From the NCBI GenBank assembly GCA_030644725.1, contig CP130629.1, forward strand, positions 2,086,795 to 2,150,794: a stretch of DNA of 64,000 bases, given 5' to 3'. The DNA is from Candidatus Electrothrix communis. Lineage in GTDB: Bacteria; Desulfobacterota; Desulfobulbia; Desulfobulbales; Desulfobulbaceae. Position 1 is the stretch's first letter. Each line of letters opens with the position of its first letter. The translations under genes were made by a program, and so were the position numbers. Below are positions 53,749-62,867 of the stretch, piece after piece. Below the pieces are notes generated by a model that saw only the letters and a program-made list of their open reading frames with translations, was not told the DNA's origin and did no database searches.

Positions 53749-55650
53749 TCACGACTGTTCCACAGGATACCCTATGATTTTTAATGCCATAGCAATCTCT
53801 TCCAGACAGGAAGGATCATCAATGGTGGACGGCATTCGGTATTCCTTACCCGCAGCGATTGCACGCATGGTGCCACGCAGGATCTTGCCGGATCTCGTCT
53901 TGGGCAGGCGGGCAACAATCACCGTCTCACGATAACAGGCAATGGGGCCGATACTGTTGCGAACCATCAGAGAGAGCTCTTTGTTCAGCTTATCTACTTC
54001 ACAATCCGCACCAGCTTTGAGCACCACAAGCCCCAGTGGTTTCTGCCCCTTCAGAGAGTCCTCAATACCAATAACAGAGCATTCCGCCACCTGAGAATGG
54101 CTCGCGACGATTTCCTCCATAGCCCCGGTGGAAAGGCGATGCCCGGCAATATTAATCACATCATCAATCCGCCCCATGACAAAGACATATCCGTCCTTAT
54201 CAATATAGCCTCCGTCACCAGTTTCGTAATACCCCGGATATCTGGACATATACGAGGAGATAAAACGCTCTTTGTTCCGCCACAGGGTCGCTAGGGTACC
54301 GGGAGGCAAGGGGAGTTTGATCACTATATTCCCCTCCTCACCCGGCTCAAGCTCATTGCCCTCACTGTCGAGAATCTTCACGTCATAGCCAACAACCGAT
54401 TTGGTAGCGGAACCTGGCTTGACCGGGAACTGTTCGATACCCATAGGGTTGGCCACAATGGCCCAAGCTGTTTCGGTCTGCCACCAATGGTCGATCACAG
54501 GCACGCCTAACAACTCCTTCGCCCAGTGATAGGTATCCGGGTCCAGACGTTCACCGGCAAGAAACAGGGTTTTGTACTCCGACAGATCGTATTTCTTAAG
54601 ATGCAGCCCTTCTGGATCTTCCTTTTTAATCGCCCGGAAAGCTGTGGGCGCGGTGAACAACGCCTTTACCTTATGCTCTGCAATTACCCGCCAGAATGCT
54701 CCTGCATCCGGGGTGCCGACAGGCTTTCCTTCATAAACCACAGTGGTGCAGCCATACAGAAGCGGACCATAGACAATATAAGAATGGCCGACCACCCAGC
54801 CCACGTCCGAGGCTGCCCAATAAACATCGCCAGGCTCCATGTTATAGATATTTTTCATGCTCCAGTGCAGGGCCACAGCATGCCCGCCGTTATCCCGCAG
54901 CACCCCTTTGGGCATACCCGTGGTCCCGGAGGTATAGAGGATATAAAGCGGATCGGTGGCGGACACCGGAACACAATCAGCAGGCTCAGCATCTTTGACG
55001 AGCTCCTGCCAGTTTAAATCACCGGGCTGCCCTAGATCAGCCTGAAGAAAATCCCTTTGAAAGACAATGGTCTTTTCCGGCTTATGCTCGGACTGCTCAA
55101 TGGCCGCCTCAACAAGCGGTTTATAGGCCAGTTTTTTTTTGCCTTCAATGGCCCCTGATGCGCAAAGAATCATCTTGGGTTGAGCATGATCAATGCGGAT
55201 CGCTAACTCATCAGCTGCAAAGCCTCCGAACACGACAGAATGAATAACACCGAGTCGGGCGCAGGCCAGCATAGCGACCAAGGCCTCGGGAATCATAGGC
55301 ATATAAACAATGATGGTGTCGCCTTTTTCCGCCCCCTGCTGCTTAAGTGCCCCGGCAAGCTGGGCCACCTGATCACGCAGTTCTGCCCAGGACATCTTCC
55401 GCACCGTGTCAGTCACCGGAGAATCATAAATAATAGCCGTTCGATCGCCATGCCCGTTCTCCACATGCCGATCCACAGCATTATAACAGGTATTCAGCTC
55501 GCCGCCTCGAAACCACCTATAAAAAGGAGGATCAGAGCTATCCAGTACGACATCCCATTTTTTGTACCAGCTGATGGACTCGGCAGCCTCTGCCCAAAAA
55601 TCTTCGGGATTGTTTAGGCTTTTGTCAAAGACTTCCTGATATTTCTCCAT
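53749..55650 (-). CDS. prpE: Propionyl-CoA/acetyl-CoA synthetase (AMP-forming)
   Basis: 633 aa. YILYTSGTTGMPKGVLRDNGG is the ATP-binding signature, YWAASDVGWVVGHSYIVYGPLL and HWWQTETAWAIVANP are typical of PrpE-type short-chain acyl-CoA synthetases, and SGKILRGTMRAIA holds the acetylatable Lys. It activates propionate or acetate to the CoA ester. The start was set at ATG 55650 with ttgggagag. It follows prmA by about 57 bases on the same strand. Confidence 0.94.
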   Translation of the reverse strand: MEKYQEVFDKSLNNPEDFWAEAAESISWYKKWDVVLDSSDPPFYRWFRGGELNTCYNAVDRHVENGHGDRTAIIYDSPVTDTVRKMSWAELRDQVAQLAGALKQQGAEKGDTIIVYMPMIPEALVAMLACARLGVIHSVVFGGFAADELAIRIDHAQPKMILCASGAIEGKKKLAYKPLVEAAIEQSEHKPEKTIVFQRDFLQADLGQPGDLNWQELVKDAEPADCVPVSATDPLYILYTSGTTGMPKGVLRDNGGHAVALHWSMKNIYNMEPGDVYWAASDVGWVVGHSYIVYGPLLYGCTTVVYEGKPVGTPDAGAFWRVIAEHKVKALFTAPTAFRAIKKEDPEGLHLKKYDLSEYKTLFLAGERLDPDTYHWAKELLGVPVIDHWWQTETAWAIVANPMGIEQFPVKPGSATKSVVGYDVKILDSEGNELEPGEEGNIVIKLPLPPGTLATLWRNKERFISSYMSRYPGYYETGDGGYIDKDGYVFVMGRIDDVINIAGHRLSTGAMEEIVASHSQVAECSVIGIEDSLKGQKPLGLVVLKAGADCEVDKLNKELSLMVRNSIGPIACYRETVIVARLPKTRSGKILRGTMRAIAAGKEYRMPSTIDDPSCLEEIAMALKIIGYPVEQS

Positions 55651-55706
55651 GCGCTCTCCCAAGGATAGACATTAAATGAAAAATGCTTCTCAACTCCGGC
55701 TCTCTC

Positions 55707-56609
55707 TTATCGAGCCAAAAACAAGGACACCCATTCTTCCTCGTAGCGAGCTTCCTGCAAGGTGAGGCCGAGCTTTTCATACAGTTTAATGATATTCTTT
55801 TCCTGTTCGCCTGCGAGGATACCGGCTAGGACAACCGCTCCCTTGTCGGCAAGCAGCCGGACAATATCAGGAGCCATCTCCACCAGGACATCATGGATAA
55901 TATTGGCGCAGATAAGATCAAAGCCGCCTGTCAGCTCATCAAGATCGTCACCGGAGACGGTAATCCGCCCTTCAAGCTTGTTATGGGCAATATTTTCGCC
56001 AGCCACCCGCACCGCCTCTGGATCGTTATCCGTCGCTCTGATCTGCTTCGCACCGAACAGAGCTGCCCCCATAGCCAGGACACCTGTCCCTGTCCCGACA
56101 TCCAGTACTTTCTCTCCCCCCCTGCTGTCAAAACAGGAACTAATCAGGCCGAGAGCTAGCTTGGTGGAGGCATGCTGACCAGTGCCAAAGGCCATGCCCG
56201 GATCCATCTCAATCACCTGCTCGCCTGCTGCGGGGACATATTCCTCCCAGGAAGGCTTGATTACTAGGCCGGGGATAATAGCAAAGGGCGTAAAAAACTG
56301 CTGCCACGAGGTTGCCCAGTCCTCATCCGCCAGCAAAGAACATGTCGGTTTTGGCGGCTCCAGCTCATAGAGCGCAAAAAGCTCCATCAACTCCTGCTCC
56401 AGTCGTTCCAGGACATCGTCCTGTTCCGCCTCTCTGCCTTCACCGTCAAGGCAAAAAAATCCGTTCACCACGCTTCGACCATTCTTCACCGGTGCCTGTT
56501 CCACTGCTGAGCCACTCAGCACGCCAAGCAGATCCACAACGGCCTCCAGAATTATTTCAGGACAGTCCAAACTGGTCTTCAACCACATCGGGGCAAGAGA
56601 TTCATCCAT
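55707..56609 (-). CDS. prmA: Ribosomal protein L11 methyltransferase PrmA
   Basis: 300 aa. SAM-binding motif VLDVGTGTGVLAMGAALFGA, the MDPGMAFGTGQHASTKLAL segment that PrmA uses to hold L11, and the FDLICANIIHDVLVEM active-site motif (N-I in place of NPP-type). It methylates ribosomal protein L11 at Lys and N-terminus. It starts at ATG 56609; no strong ribosome site is visible. It lies between the reductase gene and prpE on the same strand. Confidence 0.95.
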   Translation of the reverse strand: MDESLAPMWLKTSLDCPEIILEAVVDLLGVLSGSAVEQAPVKNGRSVVNGFFCLDGEGREAEQDDVLERLEQELMELFALYELEPPKPTCSLLADEDWATSWQQFFTPFAIIPGLVIKPSWEEYVPAAGEQVIEMDPGMAFGTGQHASTKLALGLISSCFDSRGGEKVLDVGTGTGVLAMGAALFGAKQIRATDNDPEAVRVAGENIAHNKLEGRITVSGDDLDELTGGFDLICANIIHDVLVEMAPDIVRLLADKGAVVLAGILAGEQEKNIIKLYEKLGLTLQEARYEEEWVSLFLAR

Positions 56610-56680
56610 ACATCAACCTATTATATAGATATTATAATATTTTTCCCAAACCCACAGCAGCAGGAGAGAATCTTCTTCTT

Positions 56681-57382
56681 TCAAGTATATCCTAAAAAAC
56701 GTTCAACACGAATTCGCGAGGAACTGACCCCAAGGAGGGCCAATTGTTCTTCCATTTCTCTAACCATCACTGGCGGACCGGATATAAGAAAGGTCGCTTC
56801 CTGGAGATCCGCTGTTACTTCGGAACGTATAACCTTCGAGTCAATTCGCCCCTGACAGGCCTGCATCTTTCCCAAAGAACGACCCAGTACATGGGTAACC
56901 CGAAAACCAGGCAAATGCATTTTTTGCAGCTCTTCCAGCTCCTCTGCAAAAGGGACATCATCGTCATCCGAGTTCCCGTAAATCAAAGTAATTCTCCGGC
57001 GATCATGCCGAGAGGCCGAATCAACGAGCATGCTTCGAATAGGGGCAATACCGATCCCCCCGGCAAGACAGACAATATCATTCGAAATGTCCGCCATAGA
57101 AAAATCGCCATTTGGCCCCTTCATTATCACCTCATCACCCGGATACAACCCTTCGATATATTGACTATAGGCCGATCCAGTCATCCGTTTGGTGACCTCT
57201 AAAAAATCCTGCTGAGGTCCATTACTGAAGGATAAGGGATGAACAAGCATACCTTCATGGCCGAGACCGACAATCACGTATTGCCCTGCCTGAAAGGAGA
57301 AACCCGGCGGACGGGTAAAACGATAACTATTGACCTGCGAGGTACGGGGCATGCGTTCAATAAAACGTACTGTTGTTTCCAT
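56681..57382 (-). CDS. FAD/NAD(P)-binding reductase (ferredoxin-NADP reductase-like)
   Basis: 233 aa. FAD domain (about 8-95: FQAGQYVIVGLGHEG, HPLSFSNGP) and NAD(P) domain (about 100-230: IVCLAGGIGIAPIRSML, LIYGNSDDDDVPF, FLISGPPVMV). It has no ferredoxin domain and no Cys-rich tail, so it is not PyrK. It would pass electrons between NAD(P)H and an unknown partner. Its start is one base after the stop of the MCE gene, so the two are coupled. Confidence 0.88.
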   Translation of the reverse strand: METTVRFIERMPRTSQVNSYRFTRPPGFSFQAGQYVIVGLGHEGMLVHPLSFSNGPQQDFLEVTKRMTGSAYSQYIEGLYPGDEVIMKGPNGDFSMADISNDIVCLAGGIGIAPIRSMLVDSASRHDRRRITLIYGNSDDDDVPFAEELEELQKMHLPGFRVTHVLGRSLGKMQACQGRIDSKVIRSEVTADLQEATFLISGPPVMVREMEEQLALLGVSSSRIRVERFLGYT

Positions 57383-57383
57383 A

Positions 57384-59732
57384 TTACCTTTTCTCCTTTC
57401 CGCTCACTCTCTTCTTCTTTTTTCCCGCCCGGACCCGATGTTGTTCTGTCAGCCTTTCTTTTTGCGACAGAGTAATCTTGGGCGACCAGGCCAACCAATC
57501 TTCATCAGCCTCTTTTGCCAGCAAAAAATGATCTCCCTCCTCGGCAGATGTACCTGGTTCTTCTGGCGTCGCCATAGCAATCCCGCCCGCGATAATGGAT
57601 TCCAACGATTCTGTTTCCACAGAGACCCCGGAAAAAAGGCCAGCGATCACCTTGACTCCGCCAGCATTCCAGAATCTGGAGCTCCGATGAACAAGAGGAA
57701 TATAGTTTTGCTCAATAGCCACATGGATCCAGACCATTTGCGCTGTCGGCCCGAGCTCAATACCGGTTACCCTCCCTATTTCCACCTGCCTGTAATAGAG
57801 CGGACTGCCCTTTTTTAAAGAACCTATCCGTTCAGCCTCCAAGACCAAATGCAGGCCAGGCACCGGTGCGGACAGCCTGGGTTCGGAATCCCGGACCGCA
57901 AAACGAGTTCTCGGACCACCGCTTCCGGGTAGGAGATCAAGATACGGGCCAGAAATCAGGGTCCCCAGATGCCGGGCACCGGAAAGATTCACTCGTGGTT
58001 TAACAAGCCAGATATCTGTTGTCTGCCGAAAAAGCCTGCTGAACCTTTGCTGAACAGCAGCCTTGGCAAATACCCGGTCCTTGTCCGGATCATACCAGGT
58101 ACGGACCAGGGTGCCCATAATGATTCCCTTATATTTAATTTTTGTCCTGGCCGTGATATCCCCGCCGTGGAGAAACTCCAAGGTCAGCAAAAGAGAGCCT
58201 GCTTGACGTGCTTCTTCTCGGCCAGGATAGAGCGGAAAAACTTGTCCCTCTGCAACCTGCTCTCCGTCACCGGGCGTAAAAAAGGAAATGCCGCCCGCGA
58301 TTATGGAATTCAGAGAACCAGTCTGTAAAGAAATCCCCTGCAAAGAAGCATCAAGCTGGAAACCGGAGATATTATAAAAACGGGTATTCTTTTTAATCAA
58401 ATCCGCATACTGTTCATAAACCAAGAGCTCCACAGCAAGACGCTCCCCGGCTGCACTCAGCTGCAAATCCGTCACCTCCCCGATCGCCTGCTTCTTATAC
58501 AAAACTGGCGAGCCAAGCCCCAAAGAACCAGCGTCTTCTGCTTCCAGCTGAAAACGTTTTCCTGGCCGCAAAAAAAGCTTGGGCATAGGTGAGGACTCAA
58601 CAACGAAATGATCCTGCCGCTCACCATCACCGATCTGAAAGGTAATATAGGCTCCGGAAATCAGTGCCTCCAAATTTTTGATTCCGCTGAGGGAGACCTG
58701 AGGGCGCACAACCCAGAATCTACTCTTCTCACGAAGTATTTTCTCTGCTCTCGGGTCCAGGAGAATACTTGCCGTTACCGTATGAAAATCATCATTATTG
58801 ATATCAATCGAACGAACAATGCCCGCCTTCAGCCCCCGAAACATCACTTTGGTTCTCCCCGGCACAATACCATCACCACTGGCAAGTTGTAACGTCATAG
58901 GGATACCGTACTCGGCATCTGCAAAATCTTTATACAGGGTAAACACCTGGCCGGAGCGGGCAGGCAGTGTTTCTTTGAGCGAATCTGCTGTTCCGCAAGT
59001 AAGCCCACCATAGACAAGCGAAGCCATGGATTCGACATTAATGCTCAATCCTCGCTGCAAATCGCCAGTAACAGAAAGACCGCTGGCATTCCAACATCTG
59101 GTTTCTTCACGAATCAAATGGCTGAACTCCGGCTGAATAAGCACGTCCAGCATAATACTGCCGTCCTGTTCAAGGCGGTAGTCGTCCACTTTACCGATAC
59201 GGAGATTCCGACTGTACACATATGACCCCCTTTGCAGCGAATACAGGGTATCGGTTTTCAACCTGATATGAAGACCAGGGGTATCTGCCCCCATGGGAGG
59301 CGGCTCAGACATCCCAGCAAAATGACGCTCAGACTTTGCTGAAGCTCCCATGCGCAGGGTGATATAGGCTCCGCTGACTAAGGTATCCAGACCCGTAATA
59401 CGACCTGCGGAGACCTCCGGCCTGACAATCCAGAACATGGTGTCCGCAACCAAACTTTTTCTAGTCACCCTGTCCATTTCCACAGTAACATCAACGCCAT
59501 CAAGCTCGCTATCTATAACAACGCTTCTAACGCTTCCCACCTGGATACCTTTATAAATCACCTTGGTTTTGCCGGCGGTCACTCCTTCGGCACCGGAAAA
59601 ATGAATGGTGATATCAATACCGGAATCACGATAACTGCTGATCAGCAGCCAAAAACCGATGCAGAGAGCCAGCAGAGGGAGAAACCAAATTGGAGAAACT
59701 ATCAGACGTTTGCGAAGCACAGCTTTTTGCAT
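57384..59732 (-). CDS. MCE-family lipid transport protein with six MCE domains (PqiB/LetB type)
   Basis: 782 aa. One N-terminal membrane helix (WFLPLLALCIGFWLLISS) is followed by six MCE repeats. Odd repeats read G-x-T-K-V-I/M-Y/F-x-G (e.g. TAGKTKVIYKGIQVGSV, VPGRTKVMFRGLKAGIV, TARTKIKYKGIIMGTL) and even repeats read GS-x-V/L-Y (e.g. LQRGSYVYSRNLRIGKV, LGLGSPVLYKKQAIGEV, LKKGSPLYYRQVEIGRV). Such proteins form a periplasmic tube between the membranes. The C-terminus is Lys/Arg-rich. Six repeats is between PqiB (three) and LetB (seven). No pqiA gene is visible upstream. Confidence 0.92.
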   Translation of the reverse strand: MQKAVLRKRLIVSPIWFLPLLALCIGFWLLISSYRDSGIDITIHFSGAEGVTAGKTKVIYKGIQVGSVRSVVIDSELDGVDVTVEMDRVTRKSLVADTMFWIVRPEVSAGRITGLDTLVSGAYITLRMGASAKSERHFAGMSEPPPMGADTPGLHIRLKTDTLYSLQRGSYVYSRNLRIGKVDDYRLEQDGSIMLDVLIQPEFSHLIREETRCWNASGLSVTGDLQRGLSINVESMASLVYGGLTCGTADSLKETLPARSGQVFTLYKDFADAEYGIPMTLQLASGDGIVPGRTKVMFRGLKAGIVRSIDINNDDFHTVTASILLDPRAEKILREKSRFWVVRPQVSLSGIKNLEALISGAYITFQIGDGERQDHFVVESSPMPKLFLRPGKRFQLEAEDAGSLGLGSPVLYKKQAIGEVTDLQLSAAGERLAVELLVYEQYADLIKKNTRFYNISGFQLDASLQGISLQTGSLNSIIAGGISFFTPGDGEQVAEGQVFPLYPGREEARQAGSLLLTLEFLHGGDITARTKIKYKGIIMGTLVRTWYDPDKDRVFAKAAVQQRFSRLFRQTTDIWLVKPRVNLSGARHLGTLISGPYLDLLPGSGGPRTRFAVRDSEPRLSAPVPGLHLVLEAERIGSLKKGSPLYYRQVEIGRVTGIELGPTAQMVWIHVAIEQNYIPLVHRSSRFWNAGGVKVIAGLFSGVSVETESLESIIAGGIAMATPEEPGTSAEEGDHFLLAKEADEDWLAWSPKITLSQKERLTEQHRVRAGKKKKRVSGKEKR

Positions 59733-60160
59733 AAAGTCCTCTTCTTCGACGGGCTGTCATTGATACCGATTTTATCGGTCAAAGCCCTTCATTTTACCAA
59801 AAAAATCAGATGGAAATAATATCAATATTTTTCTCTTCTGTCAAATTTCACTGTTTTACAAAGAGGTCATGAAAAAGATTGCGTAATAACGAAGAATGCC
59901 CTACCATAACTTATATTAGGAGAATTCCTGTCGTTAATAAAAAAACGAGGTGAAGTGTCCGTTTTCATGAGTACTACGAATCCATCACCTTAGCATGAAC
60001 AATGCATTCAATAAGAGTATTAGAGTATTTCCTGTCCGATATATTTTACCTTTTTTGTCTGCTTTTGTCGGTAGAACAAAGCAGGTCACTGAAAGGAACA
60101 ACGGTGTGAAGAGCAGTTATCCTCCGCAGAACCTGCCCACCGACACATAATATTTCTACA
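59733..60160. other. Divergent intergenic region
   Basis: 428 bases between the MCE gene (minus) and the PEP synthase-like gene (plus). AT-rich; a small inverted pair gcat...atgc near 59993-60009 is present. No repeat, RNA or clear promoter recognised, though both genes need promoters here. Confidence 0.35.
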
Positions 60161-62821
60161 ATGACCAACAGATACATCAGCACACTTTCCGCTGTCCGCA
60201 AGAATGATATAAATAGGGTCGGCGGAAAAGGAGCAAATCTGGGCGAACTTGCAGGGAAAGGATTTCCGGTTCCTTCGGGGTTTGTGGTCTCGGCAGAGGC
60301 CTACAGTATTTTTTTTACCTCTCTCCGTCTGCAAAAGATTCTGCACTCTCTTAACAAAGCAGGTAAAAACGAGCTTTCACGTGCCTGCGGCGTTATTCGC
60401 AACACCATCACCAATGCAAGTTTTCCCGGAGAACTGGCTGAGAGTATTCTTGCGGCACATCAGCGACTGATAGGAAACAGGATTGACGAAACAGTCTGCG
60501 CCGTGCGGAGCTCTGCAACAACAGAGGATATTTCAGAAGCCAGCTTTGCCGGTCAGCACGCAACCTATTATTATGTTGAACGTGCCAACCTGTTGCGCAT
60601 GATTCAATATTGCTGGGCTTCCCTTTGGAGCAAAGAGGCGGTCAGTTATCGAAACGCCTGCGGCATTGAACATTCAGCCGCCATGGCAGTAGTGATTCAA
60701 GAAATGGTTCGCTCAGAGATCTCCGGCATTACCTTCACCGCAAACCCGGTCACCTGTGCAGATGAAATCGTGATCGAAGCATCTTGGGGCATGGGAGCAG
60801 CCATTGTCGACGGACGAGTAACCCCGGACCGCTACACCCTAGACCACGACACTTTGCAATTGCTTGACCAGCGAATTGCAGAAAAAAGCGTCATGGTCCC
60901 CAACAAGCTCCAGACAGAAACATCCTCTCGTCTGACAGAAGTTCCGCTTGGGCTCCAGCAGCAGCAAACCCTCAACCTAGAACTTCTCGAAACCGTTGCC
61001 ACCTGGGCTCTCAAAGCCGAAAAATACTTTGAATCTCCCCAAAATATGGAATGGGCGGTTTCCGACGGACATTTCTATATCCTTCAATCTCGCCCGATAT
61101 CTCCTGTGGACCGCAGAAACAAGCAGCTGGAACCCAAAGGGAAATATATCCTGTTCAAACCAGCAATCAACAGCCCAGCAGAGCCCTTCACACCGCTGAC
61201 CGCTGACCTATTTTCCCTGGCGACCTCACCGCTGTTACGCTCCATCCACGGCCATTGTTATTTTGATCTCAAATATATCCGTCCTCTTTTTCCCTTCCAA
61301 TTCTCGGATCTCGAACTGGTGAATCTTTTCTCTGGCCTGAACCCGAAAAACTCCCTGCCACGCCCAAAGCTCTCTTGGCGCAAGCTTACATTTTCTCTTC
61401 TTTTCTGGCTCTGTGGCTATTTCCTGTTCGGTGTTCTTTTTGCCCGATCCCGCAACATACCGAAAAACCTCCCAAAAAAATACAGAGAAACCTATCGAAA
61501 TATCAAAAAAAGGCCGAACAACGATCATCTTAAGAGTCTGCTCCGACTCAGCCTGCTCCCGAAAATCTTTGATCCCATCGGCAGTATTCCTCTGTGGATC
61601 AATATTTCCTCAGTACGACATCTGTTCCCTTTTGTCCCCCTGAGAATGCTGCTCAATCATTGGCTACCTGAACTGCAACCTGAGACGTGCTCCCTGCTCT
61701 GCGCTGGCCCCCCTAGCCCCTACCCGAAAACAATAGATTCTGCAATCGAACAACTTGCCTTCAAAGCCGGACAATTCCCCTCAATTCGGGATAAATTCTT
61801 GAATCGTCGACCTGATCAGGTACTAAAGGCCCTGGAAAAAGACCCAAACGCCCGCCCCTTTCTTCAACTCTTTGCAAGCTTCATTGAAAAATACAGCTAC
61901 AGAGCAGCAAAAGAGCTGGAACTACAATCTGTCAGATGGGAAGAAAATCCAAATCATGTTATAAAGTTGATTCGTGATCACCTGCTTACCCCTCCTGATA
62001 ACAAGCAAACCGAGAGACTCTCTGCTGAAGAACACGATCATTTGACCAGCAAAATAAAGCACCAACTGGAAAGACATCCCTTTGAACGTCCTTTTCGACT
62101 GCGCTGGCATCTTATCCTGTTTCTTTATAAAGCAACCAAGCGATTTCTCAAGCTCGGAGAGCGTTCCCGTTCGTACCATCTGATGGCAATGTCAGTTGTG
62201 CGAAAAGAACTTCTTCTCCTTGAAAAAGATTTTCTGGTTCAAGGCGTTCTCAAATGCACAGGGGATATTTTTTTTCTGCGACTCCAAGAGATCACGCACA
62301 TTCAACAAGGCCTTCTGGGCTGGTCGGATATTGAGGACCTCATCCATCAGCGACGTCATGATCTCATCAGAGCGACAAGAAAAACGCCTGCCAAGACCGT
62401 CGGTATAGACCTGCCGAACAGCACCCAAAACACGTCCGGGTCTTCAGGAGCACCTCGGGTGATTCTTCCTGGCCAGACCGCTTCACCAGGCAGTTATACC
62501 GGACGAGCCCGGGTCATCATAAACCCGAAACAGAGTCCAGAACTGCTTCCCGGAGAAATATTAGTGGCACCCTATACCGATCCAAGCTGGACCCCGCTTT
62601 TCCTCACAGCTGGAGGTGCTGTTGTAGAGATCGGCAGCTATCTCTCCCACGCCGGAACAGCTGCCCGGGAATATACCCTGCCCTGTGTAGTTGATGTTAC
62701 CGAATGTACCAAATGTATACGAACCGGCGATTTCCTCTGGATAGACGGGGAAAGAGGAGAGGTACAAATTCTTGAGACCAGGCAACCGTCTGCGGGCAAA
62801 ACAGGTGAAAATTCTGCGTAA
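60161..62821 (+). CDS. PEP synthase / rifampin phosphotransferase-like protein
   Basis: 886 aa. The N-terminal ATP-grasp domain (about 15-330) has GGKGANLGELAGKGFPVPSGFV, CAVRSSATTEDISEASFAGQ and FYILQSRPISP. A long variable middle follows (about 340-770). A C-terminal phosphohistidine domain (about 790-870) has GGAVVEIGSYLSHAGTAARE with the swivel His. The PEP/pyruvate TIM-barrel of true PpsA is absent, as in rifampin phosphotransferase. The middle does not look like a known drug-binding domain that I can confirm, so substrate is open. It is monocistronic with ATG 60161; the ribosome site is poor. Confidence 0.8.
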   Translation: MTNRYISTLSAVRKNDINRVGGKGANLGELAGKGFPVPSGFVVSAEAYSIFFTSLRLQKILHSLNKAGKNELSRACGVIRNTITNASFPGELAESILAAHQRLIGNRIDETVCAVRSSATTEDISEASFAGQHATYYYVERANLLRMIQYCWASLWSKEAVSYRNACGIEHSAAMAVVIQEMVRSEISGITFTANPVTCADEIVIEASWGMGAAIVDGRVTPDRYTLDHDTLQLLDQRIAEKSVMVPNKLQTETSSRLTEVPLGLQQQQTLNLELLETVATWALKAEKYFESPQNMEWAVSDGHFYILQSRPISPVDRRNKQLEPKGKYILFKPAINSPAEPFTPLTADLFSLATSPLLRSIHGHCYFDLKYIRPLFPFQFSDLELVNLFSGLNPKNSLPRPKLSWRKLTFSLLFWLCGYFLFGVLFARSRNIPKNLPKKYRETYRNIKKRPNNDHLKSLLRLSLLPKIFDPIGSIPLWINISSVRHLFPFVPLRMLLNHWLPELQPETCSLLCAGPPSPYPKTIDSAIEQLAFKAGQFPSIRDKFLNRRPDQVLKALEKDPNARPFLQLFASFIEKYSYRAAKELELQSVRWEENPNHVIKLIRDHLLTPPDNKQTERLSAEEHDHLTSKIKHQLERHPFERPFRLRWHLILFLYKATKRFLKLGERSRSYHLMAMSVVRKELLLLEKDFLVQGVLKCTGDIFFLRLQEITHIQQGLLGWSDIEDLIHQRRHDLIRATRKTPAKTVGIDLPNSTQNTSGSSGAPRVILPGQTASPGSYTGRARVIINPKQSPELLPGEILVAPYTDPSWTPLFLTAGGAVVEIGSYLSHAGTAAREYTLPCVVDVTECTKCIRTGDFLWIDGERGEVQILETRQPSAGKTGENSA

Positions 62822-62867
62822 ACGCGCAGGCCTCTCGACAAAGAAAGAGGCAGAAAAAAAAGCCCTG

